Assembly: GCA_033782935.1 (NCBI GenBank)
Contig: JAWQEG010000710.1
Coordinates: 2,418,001-2,482,000 of the forward strand
Direction of reading: 5' to 3'
Length of the DNA: 64,000 nucleotides
From: Petrolisthes cinctipes
Lineage: Eukaryota > Arthropoda > Malacostraca > Decapoda > Porcellanidae
Below are positions 25,810 through 36,713 of this stretch, piece after piece. The notes beneath the pieces are model-generated. The model made no database searches. It was not told the origin of the DNA and saw nothing but the letters and a program-made list of their open reading frames with translations. The translations under genes were made by a program, and so were the position numbers. Within the stretch, counting starts at the first letter, position 1; each line of letters starts with the position of its first letter.

Positions 25810-27139
25810 ACAAAAATATCTAATTTTCGTGTGTTTTGAGTCTGAATTTGAGATATAAACGGGTACAGAAGATGCAAGCACATATCGACTTTGGGCACCC
25901 AAAATATCGATTTTTAGCATGTTTTGGGCCTATATTTTGAAAATACTCTAACACGGAGTAGGCATGTACAGATCGCTTCTGGGACACAAAATTATCTAAT
26001 TTTCGGGTGTTTTGAGCCTGAATTTGAGATATAAACGGGTACAGAAGATGCATGCACATATCGACTTTTTGCACCTAAAATATCGATTTTGAGCATGTTT
26101 TGGGTATATATTTAGGAAACATTCTAGCAAAGAGTAGGCATGTACAGATTGCTTCTGAGACCCAAAAATATCGAATTTTCGGGTGTTTTGAGTCTGAATT
26201 TGAGATATAAACGGGTACAGAAGATGCATGCACATATCGACATTTTGCACATAAAATATCGATTTTTAGCATGTTTTGGGCCTATATTTTGAAAATAATC
26301 TAACACGGAGTAGGCATGTACAGATCGCTTCTGGGACACAAAAATATCTAATTTTCGGGTGTTTTGAGCCTGAATTTGAGATATAAACGGATACAGAAGA
26401 TGTATGCGCATATTGACTTTGGACACCTAAAATATCGATTTTTATCATATTTTAGGCCTATATTATGAAAATATTCTAGCACTGAGTAGACATGTACAGA
26501 TCGCTTCGGGGACCCAAAAATATTGAATTTTTGGGTGTTTTGAGCCTGTATTTGAGATATAAACGGGTACAAAAGATGTATGGACATATCGACTTTGGAC
26601 AACTAAAATATGGATTTTTAGCATGTTTTAAGCCTATATTTTGAAAATGTTCTAGCACTGAGTATGCATGTACAGATTGCTTCTGGGACCCAAAAATATT
26701 GAATTTTGTGGAGTTCTGAGCCTGAATTTGGGATATAAACGGGCACAAAAGATGTATGCACATATCGAGTTTGGACACCTAAAATATCGATTTTTATCAT
26801 ATTTTAGGCCTATATTTTGAAAATATTCTAGCACTGAGTAGACATGTACAGATCGCTTCGCGGACCCAAAAATATTGAATTTTTGGGTGTTTTGAGCCTG
26901 CATTTGAGATATAAACGGGTACTGAAGATGCATGCACATAGCGACTTTTTGCACCTAAAATATCGATTTTGAGCATGCTTTGGGTCTGTATTTTGAAAAC
27001 ATTCTAGCTAAGAGTAGGCATGTACAGATCGGTTCTGGGACCCAAGAATATCGAAATTATCGATTTGTAGCATGTTTTGAGCCTATATTTTGAAAAACAT
27101 TCTAGAACTGAGTAGGCATGTACAGATCGCTTCTGGGAC
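25810..27139. repeat. 1,330-bp tandem duplication, second copy
   Basis: Repeats 24,480-25,809. The left boundary is cttctgggac followed by ac rather than cc, so the crossover lies within this conserved block. Both copies carry the private variant atcgatttgtagcatg after the D junction. Confidence 0.88.
27015..27112. repeat. D monomer, 1,330-bp duplication, second; last D monomer
   Basis: Twelfth and last 98-bp monomer in the window. I found none with this junction in the remaining 37 kb. Confidence 0.88.
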
Positions 27140-28170
27140 CCAAAAATATTGAATTTTCCGTTGTTTTGAGAGTGAATTTGAGATTTAAACGGGTACTGAA
27201 GATGCATGCATATATCGACTTAATGCACGTAAAATATCAATTTTGAGCATGTTTTGGGTCTGTATCTTGAAAACATTTTTGCAAGGAGTAGGCATGTACA
27301 GATCGTTTCTGGGACACAAAAATACCGAATTTTTGGGTGTTTTGAGCCTGAATTTGAGATATAAACGGGTACAGAACTTGCATGCACATATTAACTTTTT
27401 GCACCTAAAATATCGATTTTGAACATGTTTTGGGTCTGTATCTTCAAAACATTCTAAGAAGGAGTAGGCATGTACAGATCGCTTCTGGGACACAAAAATA
27501 TCGAATTTTCGGTTTTTTTGAGCCTGAATTTGAGATATAAACGGGTACAGAAGATGCATGCATATATCGACTTTTTGCACCTAAAATATCGATTTTGAAC
27601 ATGTTTTGGGTCTGTATCTTCAAAACATTCTAAGAAGGAGTAGGCATGTACAGATCGCTTCTGGGACCCAAAAATATCGAATTTTCGGGTGTTTTCAGCC
27701 TGAATTTGGGATATAAACGGGTACAGAAGATACATACACATATTGACTTTGGCAACCTAAAATATCGATTTTGAGCATGTTTTGGGTCTGTATCTTGAAA
27801 GCAATTTAGCAAGGAGTAGGCATGTACAGATCACTTCTGGGACACAAAAAATATTGAATTTTCGGGTGTTTTGAGCCTGAATTTGAGATATAAACGGGTA
27901 CAGAAGATGCATACACATATCGACTTTGGGCACCCAAAATATCGATTTTGAGCATGTTTTGGGTCTGTATCTTGAAAATACTCTAACACGGAGTAGGCAT
28001 GTACAGATTGCTTCTGGGACACAAAAATATCGAATTTTTGGGTGTTTTGAGCTTAAATTTGAGATATAAACGGGTACAGAAGATGCATGCACATATCGAC
28101 TTTAGCACTAAAAATATCGATTTTTAACATGTTTTGGGCCTGTATTTTAAAAAAATACTCTAACACGAAG
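27140..28170. repeat. Transition zone of full-length monomers
   Basis: Full-length monomers with many private variants and no close second copy in the window, for example cggtttttttgag at about 27,511, ggcaacctaaaat at about 27,752 and ttaaaaaaatactc at about 28,146. It separates the A/D-monomer half of the array from the A/B/C-monomer half. Confidence 0.7.
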
Positions 28171-28317
28171 TAGGCATGTAAAGTTCGCTTCTGGGACCCC
28201 AAAATATCGAATTTTCGGGTGTTTTGAGCCTGTATTTGAGATATCGACTTTGGGCACCTAAAATATCGATTTTTAGCATGTTTTGGGCCTATATTTTAAA
28301 AATATTCTAGCACTAAG
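28171..28317. repeat. B monomer (147 bp, 29 bp deleted), first in array
   Basis: The sequence passes from tttgagatat directly to cgactttggg. The missing 29 bp run from aaacggg through gcacatat. In a full monomer the two ends of this segment are both atat, so loss between 4-bp direct repeats explains the junction. About 45 monomers of this class occur from here to the end, for example near 30,486, 30,805, 34,066, 36,459, 44,967, 45,125, 50,435, 53,402, 57,055, 59,730 and 62,889. None was seen before 28,171. Confidence 0.9.
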
Positions 28318-28493
28318 TAGGCATGTACAGATCACTTCTGGGACCTCATAATATAGAATTTTCGGGTGTTTTGAGCCTGAATTTGAGATATAAACGGGTA
28401 TAGAAGATGCATGCACATTTTGACTTTGGACACTTAAAATATCGATTTTTAGCATGTTTTGAGCCTATATTTTGAAAACATTCTACAACTAAT

Positions 28494-28651
28494 TAGGCAT
28501 GTACAGATCGCTTCTGGGACCCAAGAATATCGAATTTTCGGGTGGTTTGAGGTTGAATTTGGGATATAAACGGGTGCAGAAGATGCATACACATATTGAC
28601 TTTGGGCACCTAAAATATAGATTTTCAGCATGTGTTGGGTCTGTATCTGAG
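28494..28651. repeat. C monomer (158 bp, 18 bp deleted), first in array
   Basis: The tail reads gtatctgagtagg; the usual tttgaaaatattctagca between gtat and ctgag is missing, exactly 18 bp. About 24 monomers of this class follow, for example near 32,098, 35,531, 38,070, 44,552, 49,690, 52,474, 58,149 and 63,294. Later members vary at the junction (gtatcttag, gaatctgaa, gtatcttaaaa). Confidence 0.85.
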
Positions 28652-29151
28652 TAGGTATGTACAGATCGCTTCAGGGACCCCATAATATCGAATTTTCGGG
28701 TGTTTGGAGCCTGAATTTGAGATATAAACGGGTACAGAAGATTCATGCACATATCGACTTTTGGGCACCTAAAAGATCGATTTTCAGTATGTTTTGGGCC
28801 TGTATATTGAAAATACTTTAACACGGAGTAGGCATGTACAGTTCGCTTCTGGGACCCCAAAATATCGAATTTTCGGGTGTTTTGAGCCTGTATTTGAGAT
28901 ATCGACTTTGGGCACCTAAAATATCGATTTTTAGCATGTTTGGTGCCTATATTTTGAAAACATTCTTGCACTGAGTAGGCATGTACAGATCGCTTTTGGG
29001 ACCCAAAAATATCGAATTTTCGGGTGTTTTGAGGTTGAATTTGGGATATAAACGGGTGCAGTAGATGCATACACATATTGACTTTGGTCACCTAAAATAT
29101 CGATTTTCAGCATGTTTTGGGCCTGTATTTTGAAAATATTCTAACACGGAT

Positions 29152-29387
29152 TAGGCAAGTACAGATCGCTTCTGGGACCCCAAAATATCGAATTTTCGGG
29201 TGTTTGGAGCCTGAATTTGAGATATAAACGGGTACAGAAGATGCATCCACATATCGACTTTTGGGCACCTAAAAGATCGATTTTCAGTATGTTTTGGGCC
29301 TGAATTTGAGATACCTAATTTGTGCACCTAAATTATCGATTTTTAGCATGTTTCGGGCCTATATTTTGAAAATATTCTAGCACTGAG
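29152..29387. repeat. Composite 236-bp monomer from half-monomer recombination
   Basis: The gttttgggcctg of a second half runs straight into aatttgagat of the following first half. The join falls at equivalent positions (about 21-31) of the two 88-bp halves. The length equals an A+B pair (about 324 bp) minus 88 bp. The right-hand part is a degraded B monomer (gagatacctaatttg). Confidence 0.82.
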
Positions 29388-31447
29388 TAGGCATGTACAG
29401 ATCGCTTCTAGGACCCCAAAATATAGAATTTTCGGTTGTTTTGAGCCTGAATTTAAGATATAAACGGGTACAGAAAATGCATGCACATATTGACTTTGGG
29501 CACCTAAAATATCGATTTTCAGCATGTTTTGGGCCTGTATTTTGAAAATACTCTAACACAGAGTAGGCATGTACAGATCGCTTCTGGGACCCCAAAATAT
29601 CAAATTTTCGGGTGTTTAGAGCCTGAATTTGAGATATAAACGGGTACAAAAGATGCATGCACATATCGACTTTTGGGCACCTAAAAAATCGATTTTCAGT
29701 ATGTTTTGGGCCTGTTTTTTGAAAATACTCTAACACGGAGTACGCATGTACAGTTCGCTTCTGGGACCCCAAAATATCGAATTTTCGGGTGTTTTGAGCC
29801 TGAATTTGAGATATCGACTTTGGGCACCTAAAATATTGATTTTTAGCATGTTTTGGTACTATATTTTCAAAATATTCTAGCACTAAGTAGGCATGTAGAG
29901 ATCACTTCTGGGACCCTAAAATATTGAATTTTCGGGGGTTTTGAGCCTGAATTTGAGATATAAACTGGTACAGGAGATGCATGCACATATCGACTTTGGA
30001 CACTTAAAATATCGATTTTTAGCATGTTTTGAGCCTATATTTTGAAAAATTTCTAGTACTGCGTAGGCATGTACAGATCGCTTCTGGGACCCAAAAATAT
30101 CGAATTTTCGGGTGTTTTGAGGTTGAATTTGGGATATTAACGGGTGCAGAAGATTCATACACATATTGACTTTGGTCACCTAAAATATCGATTTTCAGCA
30201 TGTTTTGTGCCTGTATTTTGAAAATACTCTAACACGGAGTAGGCAAGTACAGATCGCTTCTGGGACCCCTAAATATCGAATTTTAGAGTGTTTGGAGCCT
30301 GAATTTGAGATATAAACGGGTACAGAAGATGCATCCACTTATCGACTTCTGGGCACCTAAAAGATCGATTTTCAGTATGTTTTGGGCCTGTATTTTGAAA
30401 ATACTCTAACACGGAGTAGGCATGTACAGATCGCTTCTGGGACCCCAAAATATCGAATTTTCGTGTGTTTTGGGCCTGAATTTGTGATATCGATTTTGGG
30501 CGCCTAAAATAACGATTTTTAGCATGTTTTGGGCCTATATTTTGAAAATAATCTAGCACTGACCACGCATGTACAGATCGCTTCTGGGACCCCAAAATAT
30601 CGAATTTTCGGGATTTTGGAGCTTGAATTTGAGATATAAACGAGTACAGAAGATGCATGCACATATCAACTATTGTGCACCTAAAATATCGATTTTCTGT
30701 ATGTTTTGGGCCTGTATTTTGAAAATACTCTATCACGGAGTAGGCATGTAGAGATCGCTTCTGGGACCCCAAAATATCGAATTTTCGGGTGTTTTGAGCC
30801 TGAATTTGAGATATCGACTTTGGGCACCTAAAATATCGATTTTTAGCATGTTTTGGGCTTATATTTTGAAAATATTCTAGCACTAAGTAGGCATGTACAG
30901 ATCACTTCTAGGACCCTAAAATATCGAATTTTCGGGGGTTTTGAGCCTGAAATTGAGATATAAACACGTACTGAAGATGCATGCACATATCGACTTTTTA
31001 TCACATAAAATATCGATTTGGAGCATGTGTTGGGTTTGTATCTTGAAAACATTTTAACTAGGAGTAGGCATGTACAGATCGCTTCTGGGACCCAAAAATA
31101 TCGAATTTTCGGGTGTTTTGAGTCTGAATTTCAGATATAAACAGGAACGGAAGATGCATGCACATATCGACTTTTGGGCACCTAAAATATCGATTTTGAG
31201 AATGTTTTGGGTCTGAATCTTGAAAAAATTCTAACTAGGAGTAGACATGTACAAATCGCTTCTAGGACCCAAAAATACCGAATTTTCGGGTGTTTTGAGC
31301 CTGAATTTGAGATATAAACGGATACAGAAGATGCATGCACATATCGACTTTGGAAACTTAAAATATCAATTTTTAGCATGTTTTGAGCCTATATTTTAAA
31401 AACATTCTAGCACTGAGTAGGCATCTACAGATCGCTTCTGGGACCCC

Positions 31448-31535
31448 AAAATATCGAATTTTCGGGTGTTTTGAGCCTGAATTTGAGATATAAACGGGTA
31501 CAGAAGATGCATTCACATATTGACTTTGGTCACCT
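31448..31535. repeat. Half-monomer 1 (88 bp), worked example
   Basis: This half runs from the first aaaatatcga motif of a monomer to just before the second. It is exactly 88 bp and aligns without gaps to the next 88 bp. Shared blocks include the opening aaaatatcga, gttttg-gcc at half positions 21-30, gcatg-aca near positions 62-70, and atcg plus ggg near the end. It holds the gagatataaacggg segment, which is the part removed in the 147-bp monomer class. Confidence 0.8.
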
Positions 31536-31623
31536 AAAATATCGACTTTCAGCATGTATTTTGTCTGTATTTTGAAAATACTCTAACACGGAGTAGGCAT
31601 GTACATATCGCTTCTGGGACCCA
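31536..31623. repeat. Half-monomer 2 (88 bp), worked example
   Basis: This is the second half of the same monomer, again exactly 88 bp before the next aaaatatcga at 31,624. Comparing family consensus halves by eye gave about 60 of 88 identical positions with no gap, far above chance for this base composition. It contains the agcatgttttg block, the variable tail and the taggcatgtacagatcg block. The halves have diverged enough that each is recognisable across the whole array, so the duplication predates the array's expansion. Confidence 0.8.
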
Positions 31624-32680
31624 AAAATATCGAATTTTCGTATGTTTTGAGCCTGAATTTGAGATATAAACAGGTACTGAAGATGCATGCACATATCGAC
31701 TTTTGGGCACCTAAAATATCGATTTTGAGCATGTTTTGGGTCTATATCTTGTAAACCTTCTAACTAGGAGTAGGCAAGTACAGATAACCTTTTAGTACCC
31801 AAAAATACCGAATTTTCGGGTGTTTTGAGCCTGAATTTGAGATATAAACGGGTACAGAAGATGCATGCATATATCGACTTTGGACACTTATAATAAAGAT
31901 TTTAGCATGTTTTGAGCCTATATTTTTAAAACATTCTAGCACTGAGTAGGCATGTACAGATCGCTTCTGGGACCCAAAAATATCGAATTTTCGGGTGTTT
32001 TGAGGTTGAATTTGAGATATAAACGGGTGCAGAAGATGCATAACATATTGACTTTGGGCACCTAAAATATCGATTTTCAGCATGTTTTGGGCCTATATCT
32101 GAGTAGGCATGTACAGATCGCTTCTTAGACCCTAAAATATCGAATTTTCGGGTGTTTGGAGCCTTAATTTGAGATATAAACAGGTACAAAAAATGCATGC
32201 ACATATCGACTTTTGGGCACCTAAAAGATCGATTTACAGTATGTTTTGGGCCTGTATTTTGAAAATACTCTAACACGGAATAGGCATGTACAGTTCGCTT
32301 CTTGGACCCCAAAATATCGAATTTTCGGGTGTTTTGGGCCTGAATTTGAGATATCGACTTTAGGCACCAAAAATATCGATTTATATCATGTTTTGAGCCT
32401 ATATTTTTAAAATATTCTAGTACTAAGTAGGCATGTACAGATCACTTCTGGGACCCCAAAATATCGAATTTTCGGGTGTTTTGAGACTGAATTTGAGATA
32501 TAAACGGGTACGGAAGATGCATTCACATATTGACTTTGGGCACCTAAAATATTGATTTTTAGCATGGTTTGGGCCTGTATTTTGAAAATACTCTAACACG
32601 AAGGAGGCATGTACAGATTGCTTCTGGGACACCAAAATATCGAATTTTCGGGTGATTTGACACTGAATTTGAGATATAAA

Positions 32681-34398
32681 CACGTACTGAAGATGCATGC
32701 ACATATCGACTTTTTACCACATAAAATATCGATTTGGAGCATGTGTTGGGTCTGTATCTTGAAAACATTTTAACTAGGAGTAGGCATGTACAGATCGCTT
32801 CTGGGACCCAAAAATATCGAATTTTCGGGTGTTTTGAGCCTGAATTTCAGATATAAACAGGAATGGAAGATGCATGCACATATCGACTTTTGGGCACCTA
32901 AAATATCGATTTTGAGCATGTTTTGGGTCTGTATCTTGAAAAAATTCTAACTAGGAGTAGACATGTACAAATCGCTTCTAGGACCCAAAAATACCGAATT
33001 TTCGGGTGTTTTGAGCCTGAATTTGAGATATAAACGGGTACAGAAGATGCATGCACATATCGAACTTTGGAAACTTAAAATATCAATTTTTAGCATGTTT
33101 TGAGCCTATATTTTGAAAACATTCTAGCACTGAGTAGGCATGTACAGATCGCTTCTGGGACCCCAAAATATCGAATTTTCGGGTGTTTTGAGCCTGAATT
33201 TGAGATATAAACGGGTACAGAAGATGCATTCACATATTGACTTTGGTCACCTAAAATATCGACTTTCAGCATGTATTTTGTCTGTATTTTGAAAGATACT
33301 CTAACACGGAGTAGGCATGTACATATCGCTTCTGGGACCCCAAAAATATCGAATTTTCGTATGTTTTGAGCCTGAATTTGAGATATAAACGGGTACTGAA
33401 GATGCATGCACATATCTACTTTTGGGCACCTAAAATATCGATTTTGAGCATGTTTTGGGTCTATATCTTGTAAACTTTCTATCTAGGAGTAGGCAAGTAC
33501 AGATAGCTTTTAGTACCCAAAAATACCGAATTTTCGGGTGCTTTGAGCCTGAATTTGAGGTATAAACGGGAACAGAAGATGCATGCATATATCGACTTTG
33601 GACACTTATAATAAAGATTTTAGCATGTTTTGAGCCTATATTTTGAAAACATTCTAGCACTGAGTAGGCATGTACATATCTCTTCTAGGACCCAAAAATA
33701 TCGAATTTTCGGGTGTTTTGAGGTTGAATTTGAGATATAAACGGGTGCAGAAGATGCATAACATATTGACTTTGGGCACCTAAAATATCGATTTTCAGAA
33801 TGTTTTGGGCCTGAATCTGAATAGGCATGTACAGATCGCTTCTTAGACCCTAAAATATAGAATTTTCGGGTGTTTTGAGCCTTAATTTGAGATATAAACA
33901 GGTACAAAAAATGCAAGCACATATCGATTTTTGGGCACCTAAAAGATCGATTTACAGTATGTTTTGGGCCTGTATTTTGAAAATACTCTAACACGGAGTA
34001 GGCATGTACAGTTCGCTTCTTGGACCCCAAAATATCGAATTTTCGGGTGTTTTGGGCCTGAATTTGAGATATCGACTTTAGGCACCAAAAATATCGATTT
34101 ATATCATGTTTTGAGCCTATATTTTTAAAATATTCTAGTACTAAGTAGGCATGTACAGATCACTTCTGGGACCCCAAAATATCGAATTTTCGGGTGTTTT
34201 GAGCCTGAATTTGAGATATAAACGGGTACAGAAGATGCATGCACATATTGACTTTGGGCACCTAAAATATTGATTTTTAGCATGGTTTGGGCCTGTATTT
34301 TGAAAATACTCTAACACGAAGGAGGCATGTACAGATCGCTTCTGGGACACCAAAATATCGAATTTTCGGGTGATTTGACACTGAATTTGAGATATAAA
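32681..34398. repeat. HOR G subunit 2 (~1,718 bp)
   Basis: Second copy of the subunit, with a B monomer near 34,066 and a C monomer near 33,816 (gaatctgaatagg). Confidence 0.8.
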
Positions 34399-35713
34399 CA
34401 CGTACTTAAGATGCATGCACATATCGACTTTTTATCACATAAAATATCGATTTGGAGCATGTGTTGGGTCTGTATCTTGAAAACATTTTAACTAGGAGTA
34501 GACATGTACAGATCGCTTCTGGGAGCCAAAAATATCGAATTTTCGGGTGTTCTGAGCCTGAATTTCAGATATAAACAGGTACGGAAGATGCATGCACATA
34601 TCGACTTTTGAGCACCTAAAATATCGATTTTGAGCATGTTTTGGGTCTGTATCTTGAAAAAATTCTAACTAGGAGTAGACATGTACAAATCGCTTCTAAG
34701 ACCCAAAAATACCGAATTTTCGGGTGTTTTGAGCCTGAATTTGAGATATAAACGGGTACAGAAGATGCATGCACATATCGACTTTGGAAACTTAAAATAT
34801 CAATTTTTAGCATGTTTTGAGCCTATATTTTGAAAACATTCTAGCACTGAGTAGGCATGTACTGATCGCTTCTGGGATCCCAAAATACCGAATTTTCGGG
34901 TGTTTTGAGCCTGAATTTGAGATATAAACGGGTACAGAAGATACATTCACATATTGACTTTGGTCACCTAAAATATCGACTTTCAGCATGTATTTTGTCT
35001 GTATTTTGAAAATACTCTAACACGGAGTAGGCATGTACATATCGCTTCTGGGACCCAAAAATATCAAATTTTCGTATGTTTTGAGCCTGAATTTGAGATA
35101 TAAACGTGTACTGAAGATGCATGCACATATCGACTTTTGGGCACCTAAAATATCGATTTTGAGCATGTTTTGGGTCTATATCTTGTAAACATTCTAACTA
35201 GGAGTAGGCAAGTACAGATCGCTTTTAGTACCCAAAATTACCGAATTTTCGGGTGTTTTGAGCCTGAATTTGAGATATAAACAGGTACAGAAGATGCATG
35301 CATATATCGACTTTGGACACTTATAATAAAAATTTTCGCATGTTTTGAGCCTATATTTTGAAAACATTCTAGCACTGAGTAGGCATGTACAGATCGCTTC
35401 TGGGACCCACAAATATCGAATTTTCGGGTGTTTTGAGGTTGAATTTGAGATATAAACGGGTGCAGAAGATGCATAACATATTGACTTTGGGCACCTAAAA
35501 TATCGATTTTCAGCATGTTTTGGGCCTGTATCTTAGTAGGCATGTACAGATCGCTTCTTAGACCCTAAAATATCGAATTTTCGGGTGTTTGGAGCCTTAA
35601 TTTGAGATATAAACAGGTACAAAAGATGCATGCACACATCGACTTTTGGGCACCTAAAAGATCGATTTACAGTATGTTTTGGGCCTGTATTTTGAAAATA
35701 CTCTAACACGGAG
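34399..35713. repeat. HOR G subunit 3, partial (~1.3 kb)
   Basis: Third copy, ending where the next HOR G unit starts. It includes the cttataataaaaatttt variant near 35,325. Confidence 0.78.
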
Positions 35714-36713
35714 TACGCATGTACAGTTCGCTTCTGGGACCCCAAAATATCGAATTTTCGGGTGTTTTGAGCCTGAATTTGAGATATCGACTTTGGGCAC
35801 CTAAAATATTGATTTTTAGCATGTTTTGGTACTATATTTTCAAAATATTCTAGCACTAAGTAGGCATGTAGAGATCACTTCTGGGACCCTAAAATATTGA
35901 ATTTTCGGGGGTTTTGAGCCTGAATTTGAGATATAAACTGGTACAGGAGATGCATGCACATATCGACTTTGGACACTTAAAATATCGATTTTTAGCATGT
36001 TTTGAGCCTATATTTTGAAAAATTTCTAGTACTGCGTAGGCATGTACAGATCGCTTCTGGGACCCAAAAATATCGAATTTTCGGGTGTTTTGAGGTTGAA
36101 TTTGGGATATAAACGGGTGCAGAAGATTCATACACATATTGACTTTGGTCACCTAAAATATCGATTTTCAGCATGTTTTGTGCCTGTATTTTGAAAATAC
36201 TCTAACACGGAGTAGGCAAGTACAGATCGCTTCTGGGACCCCTAAATATCGAATTTTAGAGTGTTTGGAGCCTGAATTTGAGATATAAACGGGTACAGAA
36301 GATGCATCCACTTATAGACTTCTGGGCACCTAAAAGATCGATTTTCAGTATGTTTTGGGCCTGTATTTTGAAAATACTCTAACACGGAGTAGGCATGTAC
36401 AGATCGCTTCTGGGACCCCAAAATATCGAATTTTCGTGTGTTTTGGGCCTGAATTTGTGATATCGATTTTGGGCGCCTAAAATAACGATTTTTAGCATGT
36501 TTTGGGCCTATATTTTGAAAATAATCTAGCACTGACCACGCATGTACAGATCGCTTCTGGGACCCCAAAATATCGAATTTTCGGGAGTTTGGAGCTTGAA
36601 TTTGAGATATAAACGAGTACAGAAGATGCATGCACATATCAACTATTGTGCACCTAAAATATCGATTTTCTGTATGTTTTGGGCCTGTATTTTGAAAATA
36701 CTCTATCACGGAG

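Larger units (their letters stand above)
28318..29740. repeat. Irregular A/B/C block before HOR G
   Basis: Monomers of all three classes without a clear higher-order period, including the composite 236-bp monomer at 29,152. I saw no second copy of the block as a whole. Confidence 0.65.
30965..32680. repeat. HOR G subunit 1 (~1,717 bp)
   Basis: About ten monomers, including one B (near 32,350) and one C (near 32,098). Landmarks are gatttggagcatgtgttg, tcagatataaacagg, cttataataaagatt and gcataacatattg. Later copies are clearly diverged from it (for example cagaaacgg versus caggaatgg near the tcagatataaac site). Confidence 0.8.
29741..35713. repeat. HOR G, copy 1 (5,973 bp)
   Basis: It begins with the distinctive tacgcatgtacagttcg, which recurs at 35,714. 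Copies 1 and 2 agree closely over their whole shared length. It is internally built from subunits of about 1,717 bp, recognisable by cacgtactgaag at 30,965, 32,681 and 34,399 and by cttataataaa at about 31,890, 33,608 and 35,323. Confidence 0.9.
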
